Counted from the stretch's first letter, positions 10,511 through 20,114 are shown. The stretch is 64,000 bases of DNA from Denitrobacterium sp024691475 (GCA_024691475.1 JAILNP010000026.1:4945-68944), one strand, 5' to 3'. Made by a program: numbers and translations. Notes: generated by a model from the letters alone, not told the origin.

Positions 10511-12352
10511 ATGTCAACAGTTAAGTTCGGCGCGCACGCTCATGCGGATGCGCGTATCGGCGAGTTTGTGCAGAAATTCCCTCGCCGTGTAGAGGCTACG
10601 CCGCCGGGCATGTGCCCCGTTGCGGTCGTCCAATCGTTGTTGCAGACCTCTGCGGTCCAGACGTGCGGAAAGTGCGTCCCTTGTCGCGATGGCCTGCCCC
10701 AGCTGGTGAAGATGCTCCAGTCGGTGCTGGATTGCCAGGCTTCCCCCGAAGATCTGGAGCGCATGCGCGCTCTGGCGGAAGTCGTTGCCGATTCGTCCGA
10801 TTGCGCCATCGGCTACCAGGCCGCCCGTTCCGTGCTGGAAGGCATGGAGCTGTTCGCGGATGAGTTTGCCAGCCATGTGAACGAACATCGCTGCCTTTCC
10901 GATGTGGAGCAGACGGTTCCCTGCGAAACGCTGTGCCCTGCGCATGTGAACGTACCTGCATATGTTGCGCTGGCAGGCGAGGGCGATTTCGCTGGCGCCA
11001 TCGGCATGATCCGCAAGGACAACCCGTTCCCCACGGCATGCGCCTACGTGTGCGAGCATCCGTGCGAGACGCGTTGCCGCCGCAAGCTCATCGACGCTCC
11101 CATCAACATTCGCGGCATCAAGAAGTACGCGGTCGACAATCTGGCCGCCGACCAGGTGCCCACGCCCAAGCGCAACCCCGATACCGGCCGCAGCGTTGCC
11201 GTCATCGGTGGTGGCCCTGCTGGCATGACCAGCGCATATTACCTGGCGCTCATGGGTCACAAGGTTACGGTGTTCGAAAGCCACCCCGAGCTGGGCGGCA
11301 TGATGCGCTATGCCATTCCGCCGTATCGCTTCCCCCGCAAGCGCCTGGACGAAGACATCAACGCCATCCTTTCCGTTGGCAACATCGATGTCCGCTACAA
11401 CACTACCGTCACTGCGGAAAGCATGAAGGACATCGCGGAGTCGTTCGACGCCGTGTACGTTGCCATTGGCGCCCAGAAGGGCCGCACGCTTTCCATCCCG
11501 GGTGCCGAAGGTGCCCGCGGTATCATTCCTGCTATCGACGCGCTCGCTCATGCGGGCCTGCCCACGTTCCCCGATATGCAGGGCAAGAACGTGGTGGTCG
11601 TAGGCGGCGGCAACGTGGCCATGGACGCCGCGCGCTCCTCGGTGCGCGCCGGTGCCGCCAGCGTCACGGTTGCCTACCGTCGTAGGCTGGAAGACATGAC
11701 GGCACTCGAGACCGAAATTCACAGCGCCATCGAAGAGGGTGTGGAGATGCTCATGCTCCAGTCGCCCGCTTCCGTGGAAACCGACGAAGAGGGCAACTGC
11801 GTGGCGCTTATCACGCAGCCCCAGATGATCAGCGCCGTGAAGCGCGGTCGTCCCGCGCCCGTGGCTGCCAACAAGCCGGAAGTGCGCATTCCTGCCGACC
11901 TTATTTTGGTCGCCATCGGCCAGGACATCGTGTCGGCTCCGTTCGAGGAGTTCGGTCTGAAGGCTAACCGCGGTTGCTTTGCCGCCAACGCTGAACTGCA
12001 GGCGGATGGCTTCCAGAACGTGTTTGTGGGTGGCGACTGCCAGACGGGCCCCAAGACCGTCATCATGGCCATTGCCGCAGGCAAGGTTGCCGCGCGCAAC
12101 ATCGACGAGTACCTGGGATTCCATCATAAGCTCGACTGCGGCGTGGAAGTGCCCGTTGCGGCTCCCAACGACCTTACGGAGTACGGTCGCGTGGACGTCG
12201 TGGAGCGCCCCGCGCGCGAGCGCAAGCATGATTGGAATGCCGTCGAGGTCGAAATGACCAAGGAAGAAGCCGTGCAGGAGTGCGGCCGTTGCCTTCGCTG
12301 CGACCACTTCGGTTGCGGCACGCTGGTGGGAGGACGTGTTGAAATTGATTAA
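10511..12352 (+). CDS. NAD(P)H-dependent flavin/Fe-S oxidoreductase: NuoF C-terminal domain fused to GltD-like domains
   Basis: A 613-aa soluble protein. Residues 30-115 match the 4Fe-4S tail of NuoF (TCGKCVPCR plus a later Cys), without the FMN/NADH part of NuoF. Residues 130-220 form the Cys-rich Fer4_20 domain of GltD and dihydropyrimidine dehydrogenase (PCETLCPAHVNVPAY). An FAD Rossmann motif (VAVIGGGPAGMTSAYYLALM) and an NAD(P) Rossmann motif (VVVVGGGNVAMDAARSS) follow. A last Cys pair, CGRCLRC, ends the protein. AAGGAG precedes the ATG. It overlaps the formate dehydrogenase gene by 17 bases, so it is probably its electron-transfer partner moving electrons between NAD(P)H and Fe-S centres. 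Whether it bifurcates is unknown. Confidence 0.85.
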   Translation: MSTVKFGAHAHADARIGEFVQKFPRRVEATPPGMCPVAVVQSLLQTSAVQTCGKCVPCRDGLPQLVKMLQSVLDCQASPEDLERMRALAEVVADSSDCAIGYQAARSVLEGMELFADEFASHVNEHRCLSDVEQTVPCETLCPAHVNVPAYVALAGEGDFAGAIGMIRKDNPFPTACAYVCEHPCETRCRRKLIDAPINIRGIKKYAVDNLAADQVPTPKRNPDTGRSVAVIGGGPAGMTSAYYLALMGHKVTVFESHPELGGMMRYAIPPYRFPRKRLDEDINAILSVGNIDVRYNTTVTAESMKDIAESFDAVYVAIGAQKGRTLSIPGAEGARGIIPAIDALAHAGLPTFPDMQGKNVVVVGGGNVAMDAARSSVRAGAASVTVAYRRRLEDMTALETEIHSAIEEGVEMLMLQSPASVETDEEGNCVALITQPQMISAVKRGRPAPVAANKPEVRIPADLILVAIGQDIVSAPFEEFGLKANRGCFAANAELQADGFQNVFVGGDCQTGPKTVIMAIAAGKVAARNIDEYLGFHHKLDCGVEVPVAAPNDLTEYGRVDVVERPARERKHDWNAVEVEMTKEEAVQECGRCLRCDHFGCGTLVGGRVEID

Positions 12353-15047
12353 TCTGGTTATCGATGGCCAGCAGGTTTCCTGCTCGTCCCATGACACCAT
12401 TCTCTCTGCCGCTCACAAGGCCGGCATTCGCATTCCCAAGCTTTGCTTCCTGAGGGGCACGAACAATATCGCCTCGTGCCGCGTGTGCGTGGTGGAAGTG
12501 GAGGGCGCCAGCCGCCTGGTCACTGCCTGCAATACGCCTGCCCAGGAAGGCATGGTCATTACCACGAACTCTCCGCGCGTTTTGGCTGCGCGCCGTACCG
12601 CCCTGTCGCTGATCCTCGCCAATGGCGGCAAGAACGCGCTCGAGGCGCTCGACGGCCAGGCCACCGAGTTCGCCCGCGTATGCCGCGATTGCGGCGTGGA
12701 CTCCTCTGAGTTTCAGGTTACCCCGCAGGCCGAAGAGCCCGTGGTAGAGGGCAACCCCTTCCTGGCCTACAACCCTAACCTGTGCATCCAGTGCCAGCGT
12801 TGCGTGGGTGCCTGCAACAAGCGCGCCGGCAACCATACGCTCGTGGCGGGCAAGCAGGGCATTCGCTCTACCATCGTGGCGCCGTTCGGCCCCGACTGGA
12901 AGGCAACCGATTGCGAATCGTGCGGCAACTGTGCCCAGGCGTGCCCCACGGGTGCCCTCATCAGCCTGAACAAGCGCGCTTATAGCGCCGACGAAGTCAG
13001 CTACGTGCGCACGACGTGCCCCCATTGCGCCACTGGCTGCCAGTACGACCTGGTGGTCAAGGATGGCCGCATCGTGGACACGCGCGCCGCGAAGGGCCCT
13101 TCCAACAACGGTCTCCTGTGCGTGAAGGGCCGCTTCGGCAGCTTCGATTTCGCACAGTCCGAAGACCGCCTTACCACGCCGCTCATCAAGGATCGCGCTA
13201 CGGGCGAGTTCCGCGAGGCTTCCTGGGACGAGGCGCTCGACCTGGTTGCTTCCAAGTTCACCGCGCTGCGCGATGAATTCGGTGGGGAAGCGCTTGCCGC
13301 GTTTGCCTGTGCTCGTTCCGCCAACGAGGACATCTACATGCTCCAGAAGATGGCGCGCACGGCATTTCGCACCAACAACGTGGACAACTGCGCTCGCGTG
13401 TGCCATGCCCCCAGCGTTGCCGGTCTTGCCCGCACGCTTGGCTCTGGCGCCATGACGAACACCATCCGCGACATCACGAACGACGTCGATGTCATCATGC
13501 TCGTGGGCTCCAACCCCGAAGAGGCGCATCCCGTCATCGGCATGCAGATTCGCCAGGCCGTGGAAGCGGGTGCCCAGCTTATCGTGGTCGACCCGCGTGA
13601 CATTGGCCTTACGTCGAAGGCCGACATTCACCTGAAACTTCGCCCCGGCACGAACGTGGCGTTCTCGAACGGCATGGCGCACATCATGATCGAGGAAGGC
13701 CTCATCGACGAGGAGTTCATCGCTCAGCGCACCGAGAAGTTCGAAGAGTTCCGCGAAATGGTTGCCTCGTACACGCCCGAGCGCGTTGCCGAGATCTGCG
13801 GCATCGACGCCCGCGACCTTATCCAGGCTGCTCGCCTGTATGCCTCTGCCGAAAAGGCCCCCATCATCTACTGCCTGGGCGTTACCGAACACTCCACGGG
13901 CACCGAAGGCGTTATGTCCATGTCGAACATGGCCATGCTCTGCGGCAAGCTGGGCAAGCCTGGTTGCGGCGTGAACCCCATTCGCGGCCAGAACAACGTT
14001 CAGGGCGCTTGCGACATGGGTGCGCTGCCTACCGATTTCCCGGGCTACCAGAAGCTCGCCAACGAAGAGGTCGTCAAGAAGTTCGAAGACGCCTGGGGCG
14101 TGGAACTGCCGCGTTGGCAGGGCCTGTGCGCTACCGAGGTGTTCCCGGCGGCCATCGAAGGCAAGATCAAGGGCCTGTTCATCTTCGGCGAGGACCCGGT
14201 TCGCACCGACCCTGATACGCATCATGTCATCCGCGCGCTTGAAAGCCTGGACTTCCTGGTCATGAGCGAGCTGTTCCTTACGGAAACGGCCAAGTACGCC
14301 GACGTCATCCTGCCTGGTCGCGCCTACGTGGAAAAGGAAGGTACGTTCTCGAACACCGAGCGTCGCGTGCAGCGCATCCGCAAGGCCGTGGAAGGCCCCC
14401 AGGGTTCGCGTCTGGACATCGACATCTTCACCGACATCATGAATCGCATGGGCTATGCGCAGCCGAAGGTTACGTCCGCCCAGGTAATGGACGAGATCGC
14501 CAGCCTTACGCCTTCGTTTGCGGGCATTAGCCACGCGCGCCTGGATAGCAAGGAAGTTGCCGGCCGCGGCCTGCAGTGGCCGTGCCTGGGCCCCGACCAT
14601 CCGGGTACGCCCATCATGCACGTGGGCACGTTCTCTCGCGGTCTGGGCATGTTCTCCGTTGCGGAGTACCGTCCTTCCACGGAACAGCCTGACGAGAGTT
14701 TCCCGCTCATCATGATGACGGGCCGCGTGCTTAGCCAGTACAACGCCTGCGCCATGACGAGCCGCACCGAGGGCCTGAATGAGATGTGCGGTTCTTCGTT
14801 CATCGAGGTGAACACCAAGGATGCCGCCGAACGCGGCATTGCCGATGGCGACAAGGTTCGCGTGTTCTCGCGCCGTGGTGAAATCATTTCCACCGCGCGC
14901 GTTTCGGGCAAGACGAATGAGGGCCAGACGTGGATGCCGTTCCACTTCCAGGACGGCAACAGTAACTGGCTCACAATTGCCGCGCTTGATAACATCTGCG
15001 CAGCTCCCGAATACAAGGTCTGCGCCATTCAGGTGGAAAAGGCATAG
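12336..15047 (+). CDS. fdhA: soluble molybdopterin formate dehydrogenase, NuoG-like N-terminus, cysteine type
   Basis: A 903-aa molybdo- or tungsto-enzyme alpha subunit. In order: a [2Fe-2S] ferredoxin domain (SCRVCVVEVEG), a His-Cys Fe-S strip as in NuoG, two [4Fe-4S] ferredoxin motifs (CIQCQRCVGAC and CESCGNCAQAC), the catalytic-domain cluster (CPHCATGCQYD), and the bis-MGD domain. The metal-ligand site reads ARVCHAPSVAGL with cysteine at residue 356 (codon at 13401), the position of Sec in FdhF. The motif VSGKTNEGQTWMPFHF near the C-terminus is typical of formate dehydrogenases. GTG start with GGGAGG upstream. With the upstream flavoprotein it would interconvert formate and CO2 with NAD(P)(H). 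No signal peptide, so cytoplasmic. Confidence 0.88.
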   Translation: MLKLINLVIDGQQVSCSSHDTILSAAHKAGIRIPKLCFLRGTNNIASCRVCVVEVEGASRLVTACNTPAQEGMVITTNSPRVLAARRTALSLILANGGKNALEALDGQATEFARVCRDCGVDSSEFQVTPQAEEPVVEGNPFLAYNPNLCIQCQRCVGACNKRAGNHTLVAGKQGIRSTIVAPFGPDWKATDCESCGNCAQACPTGALISLNKRAYSADEVSYVRTTCPHCATGCQYDLVVKDGRIVDTRAAKGPSNNGLLCVKGRFGSFDFAQSEDRLTTPLIKDRATGEFREASWDEALDLVASKFTALRDEFGGEALAAFACARSANEDIYMLQKMARTAFRTNNVDNCARVCHAPSVAGLARTLGSGAMTNTIRDITNDVDVIMLVGSNPEEAHPVIGMQIRQAVEAGAQLIVVDPRDIGLTSKADIHLKLRPGTNVAFSNGMAHIMIEEGLIDEEFIAQRTEKFEEFREMVASYTPERVAEICGIDARDLIQAARLYASAEKAPIIYCLGVTEHSTGTEGVMSMSNMAMLCGKLGKPGCGVNPIRGQNNVQGACDMGALPTDFPGYQKLANEEVVKKFEDAWGVELPRWQGLCATEVFPAAIEGKIKGLFIFGEDPVRTDPDTHHVIRALESLDFLVMSELFLTETAKYADVILPGRAYVEKEGTFSNTERRVQRIRKAVEGPQGSRLDIDIFTDIMNRMGYAQPKVTSAQVMDEIASLTPSFAGISHARLDSKEVAGRGLQWPCLGPDHPGTPIMHVGTFSRGLGMFSVAEYRPSTEQPDESFPLIMMTGRVLSQYNACAMTSRTEGLNEMCGSSFIEVNTKDAAERGIADGDKVRVFSRRGEIISTARVSGKTNEGQTWMPFHFQDGNSNWLTIAALDNICAAPEYKVCAIQVEKA

Positions 15048-15071
15048 CGCCTGCTTCCATAGTCGTAACGC

Positions 15072-15108
15072 AAACGGGTGCGAGCAATCTGCTCGCACCC
15101 GTTTTTTT
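15072..15108 (+). terminator. rho-independent terminator after the soluble formate dehydrogenase
   Basis: A perfect 13-bp stem (ACGGGTGCGAGCA with TGCTCGCACCCGT), loop ATC, is followed by seven T. It separates this operon from the converging selB gene. Confidence 0.93.
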
Positions 15109-15137
15109 CTTGCAGCGGAATTGTTTGTAAGGGCGGC

Positions 15138-17060
15138 TTATCCCAGCGTGCGCATGTTTCCTTCGCGCTTGGTGACGCCGCGCGCGTCGAGTAGCTCCAG
15201 CAGGGGAACGGCGTACTTGCGCGTGGTGCCCAGCGCGTCCTTCAGGTCGGCTACGCTGGCTTCGCCATGTTCTTGCAAATACGCTTGCACGGCCTGTGCA
15301 CACTTCTGAATGGCCGTCTCGCTGAAGAACAGGTCGGCGTCGAGCTTCGTCACCATGCCGTCGCGCTTCAGCTGGTTCAGGGCCTTGTCGCCCATGCGCG
15401 GGTCTACTCCCGCCTGCGTGAACAGGTCGGTGCGCAGCGGGGGCGTGGCGAATTCCGCATCGAGCACGGTCAGCAGCGCGGCTGCGGCATCATCGATGGC
15501 GGCAGCTGCGGCGCCTTGGGCGCTGGGGTGGCCAATGTGGCCGCCGGAATGCGTGGCCTTGCCTGCGGCCTCCGCCTCGCGTACGAGCGCGGAAAAGCAG
15601 CTGGCAGAGCAGCGTGGCGCACTCTGGCGACGCAGGTCTTCGGACGCAATGCCAATGGCCTGCGGGTTCTTCGCGTGGAATGCCAGCAGCGCGCGTTCGA
15701 TGGCGCTCACGTGCTTCTGCACGACGCGGCGTGTGGTGTACAGCGTGTCGCCTTCCGCTTGCAGCGTCACGAGCTTGCGGGCTGCAGCGGCGGTTTCCAG
15801 GCATTCGGAAACAACGTCCACGGGCAGGCCCAGCCCGCGTGCCAGCGAAGCGGCACTTGCGGGGAATTCCTCGCGTTCCACCGCGGCCTGAACAGCCGTG
15901 GCTACGTCGCCGTCGCGCAGCGCGTCGAGCATGGTGCGATCGACGTCGGTAAGGTTCGTGCGCCTACGCGGATGCGCCAGCAGGATGCGGCCACCGCCGG
16001 CTACCTGTACGGGCGAGTACGTGCGCACGATGAATCGGTCGCTGCTGGCAACGGGCAGGGGCTCTTCCAGGCGAATTTGCGCGTACGTGCTCTCTCCCGA
16101 GGCCAGCGTCTTCTTGCCGTCGCAGAACAACACACGCCCCAGCACTTCGCGGGTGCCATGAGCCACGTGCATGCGCGCGCCCGTTTCCAGGGGCTTGCCG
16201 GTCTTGGCGGTGTCCAGATAGGTGAAGAACGCGTCGAAGCGGTCGCTCGTGGCCAGCGTGCCGGGTTCGGCCAGGAAATCGCCGGGGGCAATCTGGCTGG
16301 TGGAAAGATCGGGCAGGTTCAACGCCACGCGGTTGCCGGCGCACGCCACATCTACGGGTTGGTCGTGCATTTGAACCGAGCGGATGCGGCTCGTCTTGCC
16401 GCTGGGAAGCACTTCCACGGTACCGCCCACGCGCGCCTCGCCGCTCCACAGCGTGCCCGTGATCACGGTGCCTGCGCCCTTGATGGTGAACACGCGGTCT
16501 ACCGGCAGGCGCAGCGCGCGGTGTTGCCGTGCGGGCTCCACGCCCGAGCATGCGCGCTGGATAGCGGCGCGCACCTCTTCCACGCCCGTGCCCTCAACGG
16601 AGCTCACGGGGATGATTTCTGCCTGAGCGTAGGGCGTATTCTGCAGGAACGAGCGAATCTCGTCGCTCATGAAGGCAATCCAGTCGCTGTCGACCAGGTC
16701 GGCCTTGCTCAGGGCCACTACGCAGGCGGGAACGCCCAGTGTTTCCAGAACGGCAACGTGTTCGATGGTCTGCGGCATGATGCCATCGTCGGCAGCGATG
16801 ACCAGCAGCGCCACGTCGATGCCGGTGGCGCCCGCGATCATCTGGCGTACGAATCGCTCGTGACCCGGCACGTCTACCACGCCCATGGTGCGGCCGTCGG
16901 GCAATTCCAGCTGGGCGAACCCAAGCTCGATGGTGATGCCGCGCTTCTTTTCCTCGCGCAGGCGGTCGGGGTCGGTGCCCGTAAGCGCCAACGTGAGCGA
17001 CGATTTACCGTGGTCGATGTGACCGGCGGTGCCCAATACCAGATGGGGTGCATTTGCCAT
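15138..17060 (-). CDS. selB: selenocysteine-specific elongation factor SelB
   Basis: A 640-aa GTPase that brings Sec-tRNA(Sec) to UGA codons followed by a SECIS hairpin. The N-terminal EF-Tu-like G domain shows GTAGHIDHGKS (G1), DVPGHERFV (G3) and SKADLVD (G4). Domains 2-3 follow, and the C-terminal 250 residues are winged-helix repeats that bind mRNA. The length is close to E. coli SelB (614). The start codon is 3 bases after the selA stop, with AGGAG inside the selA end, so the two are coupled. Clients in this window are the genes at 37622 and 24698. Confidence 0.96.
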   Translation of the reverse strand: MANAPHLVLGTAGHIDHGKSSLTLALTGTDPDRLREEKKRGITIELGFAQLELPDGRTMGVVDVPGHERFVRQMIAGATGIDVALLVIAADDGIMPQTIEHVAVLETLGVPACVVALSKADLVDSDWIAFMSDEIRSFLQNTPYAQAEIIPVSSVEGTGVEEVRAAIQRACSGVEPARQHRALRLPVDRVFTIKGAGTVITGTLWSGEARVGGTVEVLPSGKTSRIRSVQMHDQPVDVACAGNRVALNLPDLSTSQIAPGDFLAEPGTLATSDRFDAFFTYLDTAKTGKPLETGARMHVAHGTREVLGRVLFCDGKKTLASGESTYAQIRLEEPLPVASSDRFIVRTYSPVQVAGGGRILLAHPRRRTNLTDVDRTMLDALRDGDVATAVQAAVEREEFPASAASLARGLGLPVDVVSECLETAAAARKLVTLQAEGDTLYTTRRVVQKHVSAIERALLAFHAKNPQAIGIASEDLRRQSAPRCSASCFSALVREAEAAGKATHSGGHIGHPSAQGAAAAAIDDAAAALLTVLDAEFATPPLRTDLFTQAGVDPRMGDKALNQLKRDGMVTKLDADLFFSETAIQKCAQAVQAYLQEHGEASVADLKDALGTTRKYAVPLLELLDARGVTKREGNMRTLG

Positions 17061-17063
17061 GGC

Positions 17064-18503
17064 TTATTCTCCTAGGCGATCGAAGTAGGCTGCAACGCCT
17101 TGGGCGATGGCCTCGATTTCCTCGTTGTCAAGCAGCGTGCGCGCGTCGAATAGAAGGCGCTCGTGGGAAAGGCGCGCCACGATGGGGACGGGGCAGCGCT
17201 TCACCAGGTATTCGTCGGCGCTCTGTGCGTCGCCCTGCAGGAAGCGCACCTCCACGCAGAACGTGGGGATGTCGTACATAGGCAGCGCGCCACCGCCGGC
17301 GCGTGACGTTTCGGTCACGATGTCTACTGCGATATTGCCGGGATGCACCGTCGCCAGCAGCGCGCTCTTCAGCTGCTCGGCGCGTTCCGCAACGGATTCG
17401 GCGCTTTCGGTAAGCATGCGCAGCGTGGGGATGCGCGTCTTGGCGTCGTCGCCCAGGTACAGGCGCAGCGTGGCCTCCAGTGCGGCAATGGTCATCTTGT
17501 CCAGGCGCAGCGCGCGGGCGAGGGGATTCTTCTTCAGGCGGTCGATGAGTTCCTTGCGGCCGCAGATGATGCCTGCCTGCGGGCCGCCCAGCAGCTTGTC
17601 GCCGCTGAACGATACCAGGTCGGCGCCAGCCTTCAGCGACTGGGCCACGGTGCTCTCGGCGCGCTTGCCGAAGCTTTCCTCCAGGTGCTCGAATGCGCCC
17701 GAGCCCTGGTCCTCGTACACCATGATGGGCTCGCCTTCGCGCTTCGCGTTTTCCGTATCGGCCAGGGCGCGCAGCTGCTGGATGCTCACCGTTTCGGTGA
17801 AGCCCTGAATGAGGAAGTTGCTGGGGTGCACCTTCAGTAGCATGGCGGTGTCGGGCGTGATGACGCTCTCGTAGTCCTCGATGTGCGTCTTGTTCGTGCA
17901 GCCCACGTCGATCATGCGCGCGTTCGACATCTCCATGATGCTGGGGATGCGGAACGAGCCGCCGATCTCCACGAGCTCGCCGCGCGAGACGATGGCCTCG
18001 TGCCCGCGGGCAAATTCGGCGAGCACCATGAGCACGGCTGCGGCATTGTTGTTTACGGCGATGGCGGCTTCCGCGCCCGTGAGCGCGCAGACCAGGCTTT
18101 CGTAGTGGTCGTGCCTGCTGCCGCGGGCCATCTTGTTGATGCTGTATTCCAGGGTGGAGTAGCCCGTGATGGCGTCGTTTACGGCGGCCACGGCTTCGGG
18201 TGCCATGACGCTGCGGCCCAGGTTCGTGTGGATGACCACGCCCGAGGCATTGATGACGCGGCGCAGCGAAGGGCGCTGCAGGGCAAGTGCGGCGCGAGCG
18301 GATGCGTCGGCCACGGCCTGCAGGGTCACGACGGGGGTTTCCCCGTTCAGGATGCGCTGGCGCAGCCCGTCGATGCTCGAGCGCACGGCGTCGGCGGCAA
18401 TGGAATGCGGAACCAATTCCAGCATGGCCTTCATGTAGTCATGTTTCAGCACTTCCTCTACCTGGGGAAGTGCGCGTAGGAGTTCGCGGGATGCGTTTTC
18501 CAT
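17064..18503 (-). CDS. selA: L-seryl-tRNA(Sec) selenium transferase
   Basis: A 479-aa PLP enzyme that converts Ser-tRNA(Sec) to Sec-tRNA(Sec) with selenophosphate. The bacterial SelA N-domain (ALPQVEEVL) is followed by the aminotransferase-like core with GVVIHTNLGRS and the PLP-lysine motif FSGDKLLGGPQAG near residue 300. The start chosen is ATG 18503 with AGAAGGAG 6 bases upstream; a TTG six codons earlier would overlap that site. It heads a selA-selB operon divergent from the double-cubane reductase operon at 18834. Confidence 0.96.
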   Translation of the reverse strand: MENASRELLRALPQVEEVLKHDYMKAMLELVPHSIAADAVRSSIDGLRQRILNGETPVVTLQAVADASARAALALQRPSLRRVINASGVVIHTNLGRSVMAPEAVAAVNDAITGYSTLEYSINKMARGSRHDHYESLVCALTGAEAAIAVNNNAAAVLMVLAEFARGHEAIVSRGELVEIGGSFRIPSIMEMSNARMIDVGCTNKTHIEDYESVITPDTAMLLKVHPSNFLIQGFTETVSIQQLRALADTENAKREGEPIMVYEDQGSGAFEHLEESFGKRAESTVAQSLKAGADLVSFSGDKLLGGPQAGIICGRKELIDRLKKNPLARALRLDKMTIAALEATLRLYLGDDAKTRIPTLRMLTESAESVAERAEQLKSALLATVHPGNIAVDIVTETSRAGGGALPMYDIPTFCVEVRFLQGDAQSADEYLVKRCPVPIVARLSHERLLFDARTLLDNEEIEAIAQGVAAYFDRLGE

Positions 18504-18646
18504 GAACGGCTCCTTCTGCAATCGCTTGGGCTGCTTTGCCGAGCGTTAGTACTAGCTGCAAATATAAGCATCGTAACGCATTGATGCAGGTGCGTGTTTG
18601 ATTTTTGCGAAACGGTACGAACCCTGCCCATTGCGCGCTATGGATG

Positions 18647-18833
18647 TATAATCACCGCAGCAATGCGATGCCCGACGTTCGGGAATTCTGCAAATCGCAT
18701 GCCATGTTTTGCCTGCGCGCCATTTCTGCTGGCGTCGCAAAAGCCGTCCGACGAGAACGGCTGTTTTTCCATACCCCCATTTTGCGTTAGGCGCTGCTAA
18801 CGCAGGTGCGTTGCGCGCCGGAAGGAGAAGCAC
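18647..18833 (+). promoter_or_regulatory. candidate promoter and structured 5' leader of the selenium-associated operon
   Basis: TATAAT at 18647-18652 is a likely -10 box, without a clear -35. The 170-base leader then holds three hairpins. The first is two-tiered at 18663-18700: an outer perfect 7-bp stem, ATGCGAT with ATCGCAT, encloses CCCGA-CGT-TCGGG. The second is terminator-like at 18742-18768. The third is a perfect 8-bp hairpin at 18783-18804, TGCGTTAG with CTAACGCA. The GGAAGGAG ribosome site follows. The layout resembles an attenuated or riboswitch-controlled leader. No known class is recognised. The divergent selA promoter must also lie in 18504-18650. Confidence 0.45.
18742..18768 (+). 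terminator. terminator-like hairpin inside the leader
   Basis: A 6-bp stem (AGCCGT with ACGGCT) with a 9-base loop is followed by GTTTTT. It lies 65 bases before the start of the double-cubane reductase gene, so it could act as an attenuator. The stem is short and its strength is uncertain. Confidence 0.45.
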
Positions 18834-20111
18834 ATGGTAGACCGTCATCCTATGTGGAAAGACCTCGGAATGGATCTGGAAACGCACGATCAGCTGTGCG
18901 CAGTGCTGCCCACTGCGTTTGGCGACGTGTATCTTTCCCAGGAAAACCGTCCCGAGGGCATGGCGTTCTGGGACATGGTGGTTGCCGACGTCCACGGCAT
19001 TCGCCCGGCGGAGCTCATCGAGGAGCAGAAGAAGGGCCGCAAGGTGTTCGGCACGTTCTGCACGTACGTTCCCGATGAAGTGGTTGTGGCGTGCGATGGC
19101 ATCGTAACGGGCCTGTGCGGTGGCAGCCAGTTCTGGGTGCCGGAAGGCGAAAAGCACCTGCCTGCCGACGTGTGCCCGCTCATCAAGGCTAGCCTGGGCG
19201 CTCGTTTGGGCAAGACCTGCCCGTTCTTCCGCATCGTGGACCAGATCGTGGGCGAGACCACGTGCGATGGCAAGAAGAAGATGTACGAGATCATGGCCAA
19301 GGACGTTCCCATGCACATCATGGAGCTTCCCCACATGAAGCGTGATGTCGACGTGGCTCGCTTCGCCCAGGAAATCGCCCTGTTCGCGAAGAACGTCGAA
19401 GAGGTTACGGGCAACGAACTCACGGCCGAGAAGCTCGCTGAGGCCATCGACGTCATCAACAACCGCCGCAAGGCGCTGGCCCGCGTGTACGAAACGCGCA
19501 AGGATCCCGACACCATTCCCATTTCTGGTACCGACGCTCTGCTCATGATGCAGATTGCCTTCTTCGACGACCCCGTTCGCTGTGCCGAGATGGCCAACAA
19601 GCTGGCCGACGAGCTGGAACAGCGCCTGGTCGACAAGGTAAGCGTGTTCCCCGCAGGCACCAAGCGCATCCTGCTCACGGGCACGCCGCTGGCCATTCCC
19701 AACTGGAAGCTGCACCACATCATCGAAACCTCGGGTGCCGCTATCGTGTGCGAGGAAAACTGCACGGGCACCAAGTTTTTCACGAATCTGGTCGACGATT
19801 CCGCAACCACGCTGGAAGACCAGTTCCAGGCTCTGGCGGAGCGCTACATGAAGATCAACTGCGCCTGCTTCACGCCGAACGAGGCGCGCATCCAGGAAGT
19901 CATTCAGCTTGCCAAGGATTACCACGTCGACGGCGTGATCAACCAGAACCTGAAGTTCTGCACCACGTTCAAGGTGGAGGCTCCTGCTCTGGAAGACGCC
20001 CTGGAAGAGGCGGGCATCCCCGTGCTCAACATCGAAACCGACTACACCGACAACGACGCCGAGCAGCTGCGTACGCGTATTGGCGCGTTCGTGGAGATGC
20101 TGGGGGAATAG
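18834..20111 (+). CDS. double-cubane-cluster anaerobic reductase (2-hydroxyacyl-CoA dehydratase family)
   Basis: A 425-aa member of the HgdB/BcrB/BcrC family, best matching the double-cubane [8Fe-9S] cluster proteins (DCCP) rather than true dehydratases. Conserved Cys sites are GTFCTYVPDE, LCGGSQFW, KTCPFF, CEENCTGTKFF and INCACFTPNE. Such proteins take very low-potential electrons from an ATP-hydrolysing activase to reduce stable substrates. The matching activase gene is at 22496 in the same operon. Physiological substrates of DCCPs are mostly unknown. The neighbours (DUF3343, YedF, cysteine desulfurase, selA/selB, selD) point to selenium or sulfur chemistry. GGAAGGAG precedes the ATG. Confidence 0.88.
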   Translation: MVDRHPMWKDLGMDLETHDQLCAVLPTAFGDVYLSQENRPEGMAFWDMVVADVHGIRPAELIEEQKKGRKVFGTFCTYVPDEVVVACDGIVTGLCGGSQFWVPEGEKHLPADVCPLIKASLGARLGKTCPFFRIVDQIVGETTCDGKKKMYEIMAKDVPMHIMELPHMKRDVDVARFAQEIALFAKNVEEVTGNELTAEKLAEAIDVINNRRKALARVYETRKDPDTIPISGTDALLMMQIAFFDDPVRCAEMANKLADELEQRLVDKVSVFPAGTKRILLTGTPLAIPNWKLHHIIETSGAAIVCEENCTGTKFFTNLVDDSATTLEDQFQALAERYMKINCACFTPNEARIQEVIQLAKDYHVDGVINQNLKFCTTFKVEAPALEDALEEAGIPVLNIETDYTDNDAEQLRTRIGAFVEMLGE

Positions 20112-20114
20112 TCA

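Noticed and set aside
12174..15098. Very long minus-strand open frame antisense to the soluble formate dehydrogenase
   Set aside because: It mirrors a strongly supported gene. Its His/Arg/Ala-rich composition is typical of antisense frames in GC-rich DNA, and it has no recognisable domain.
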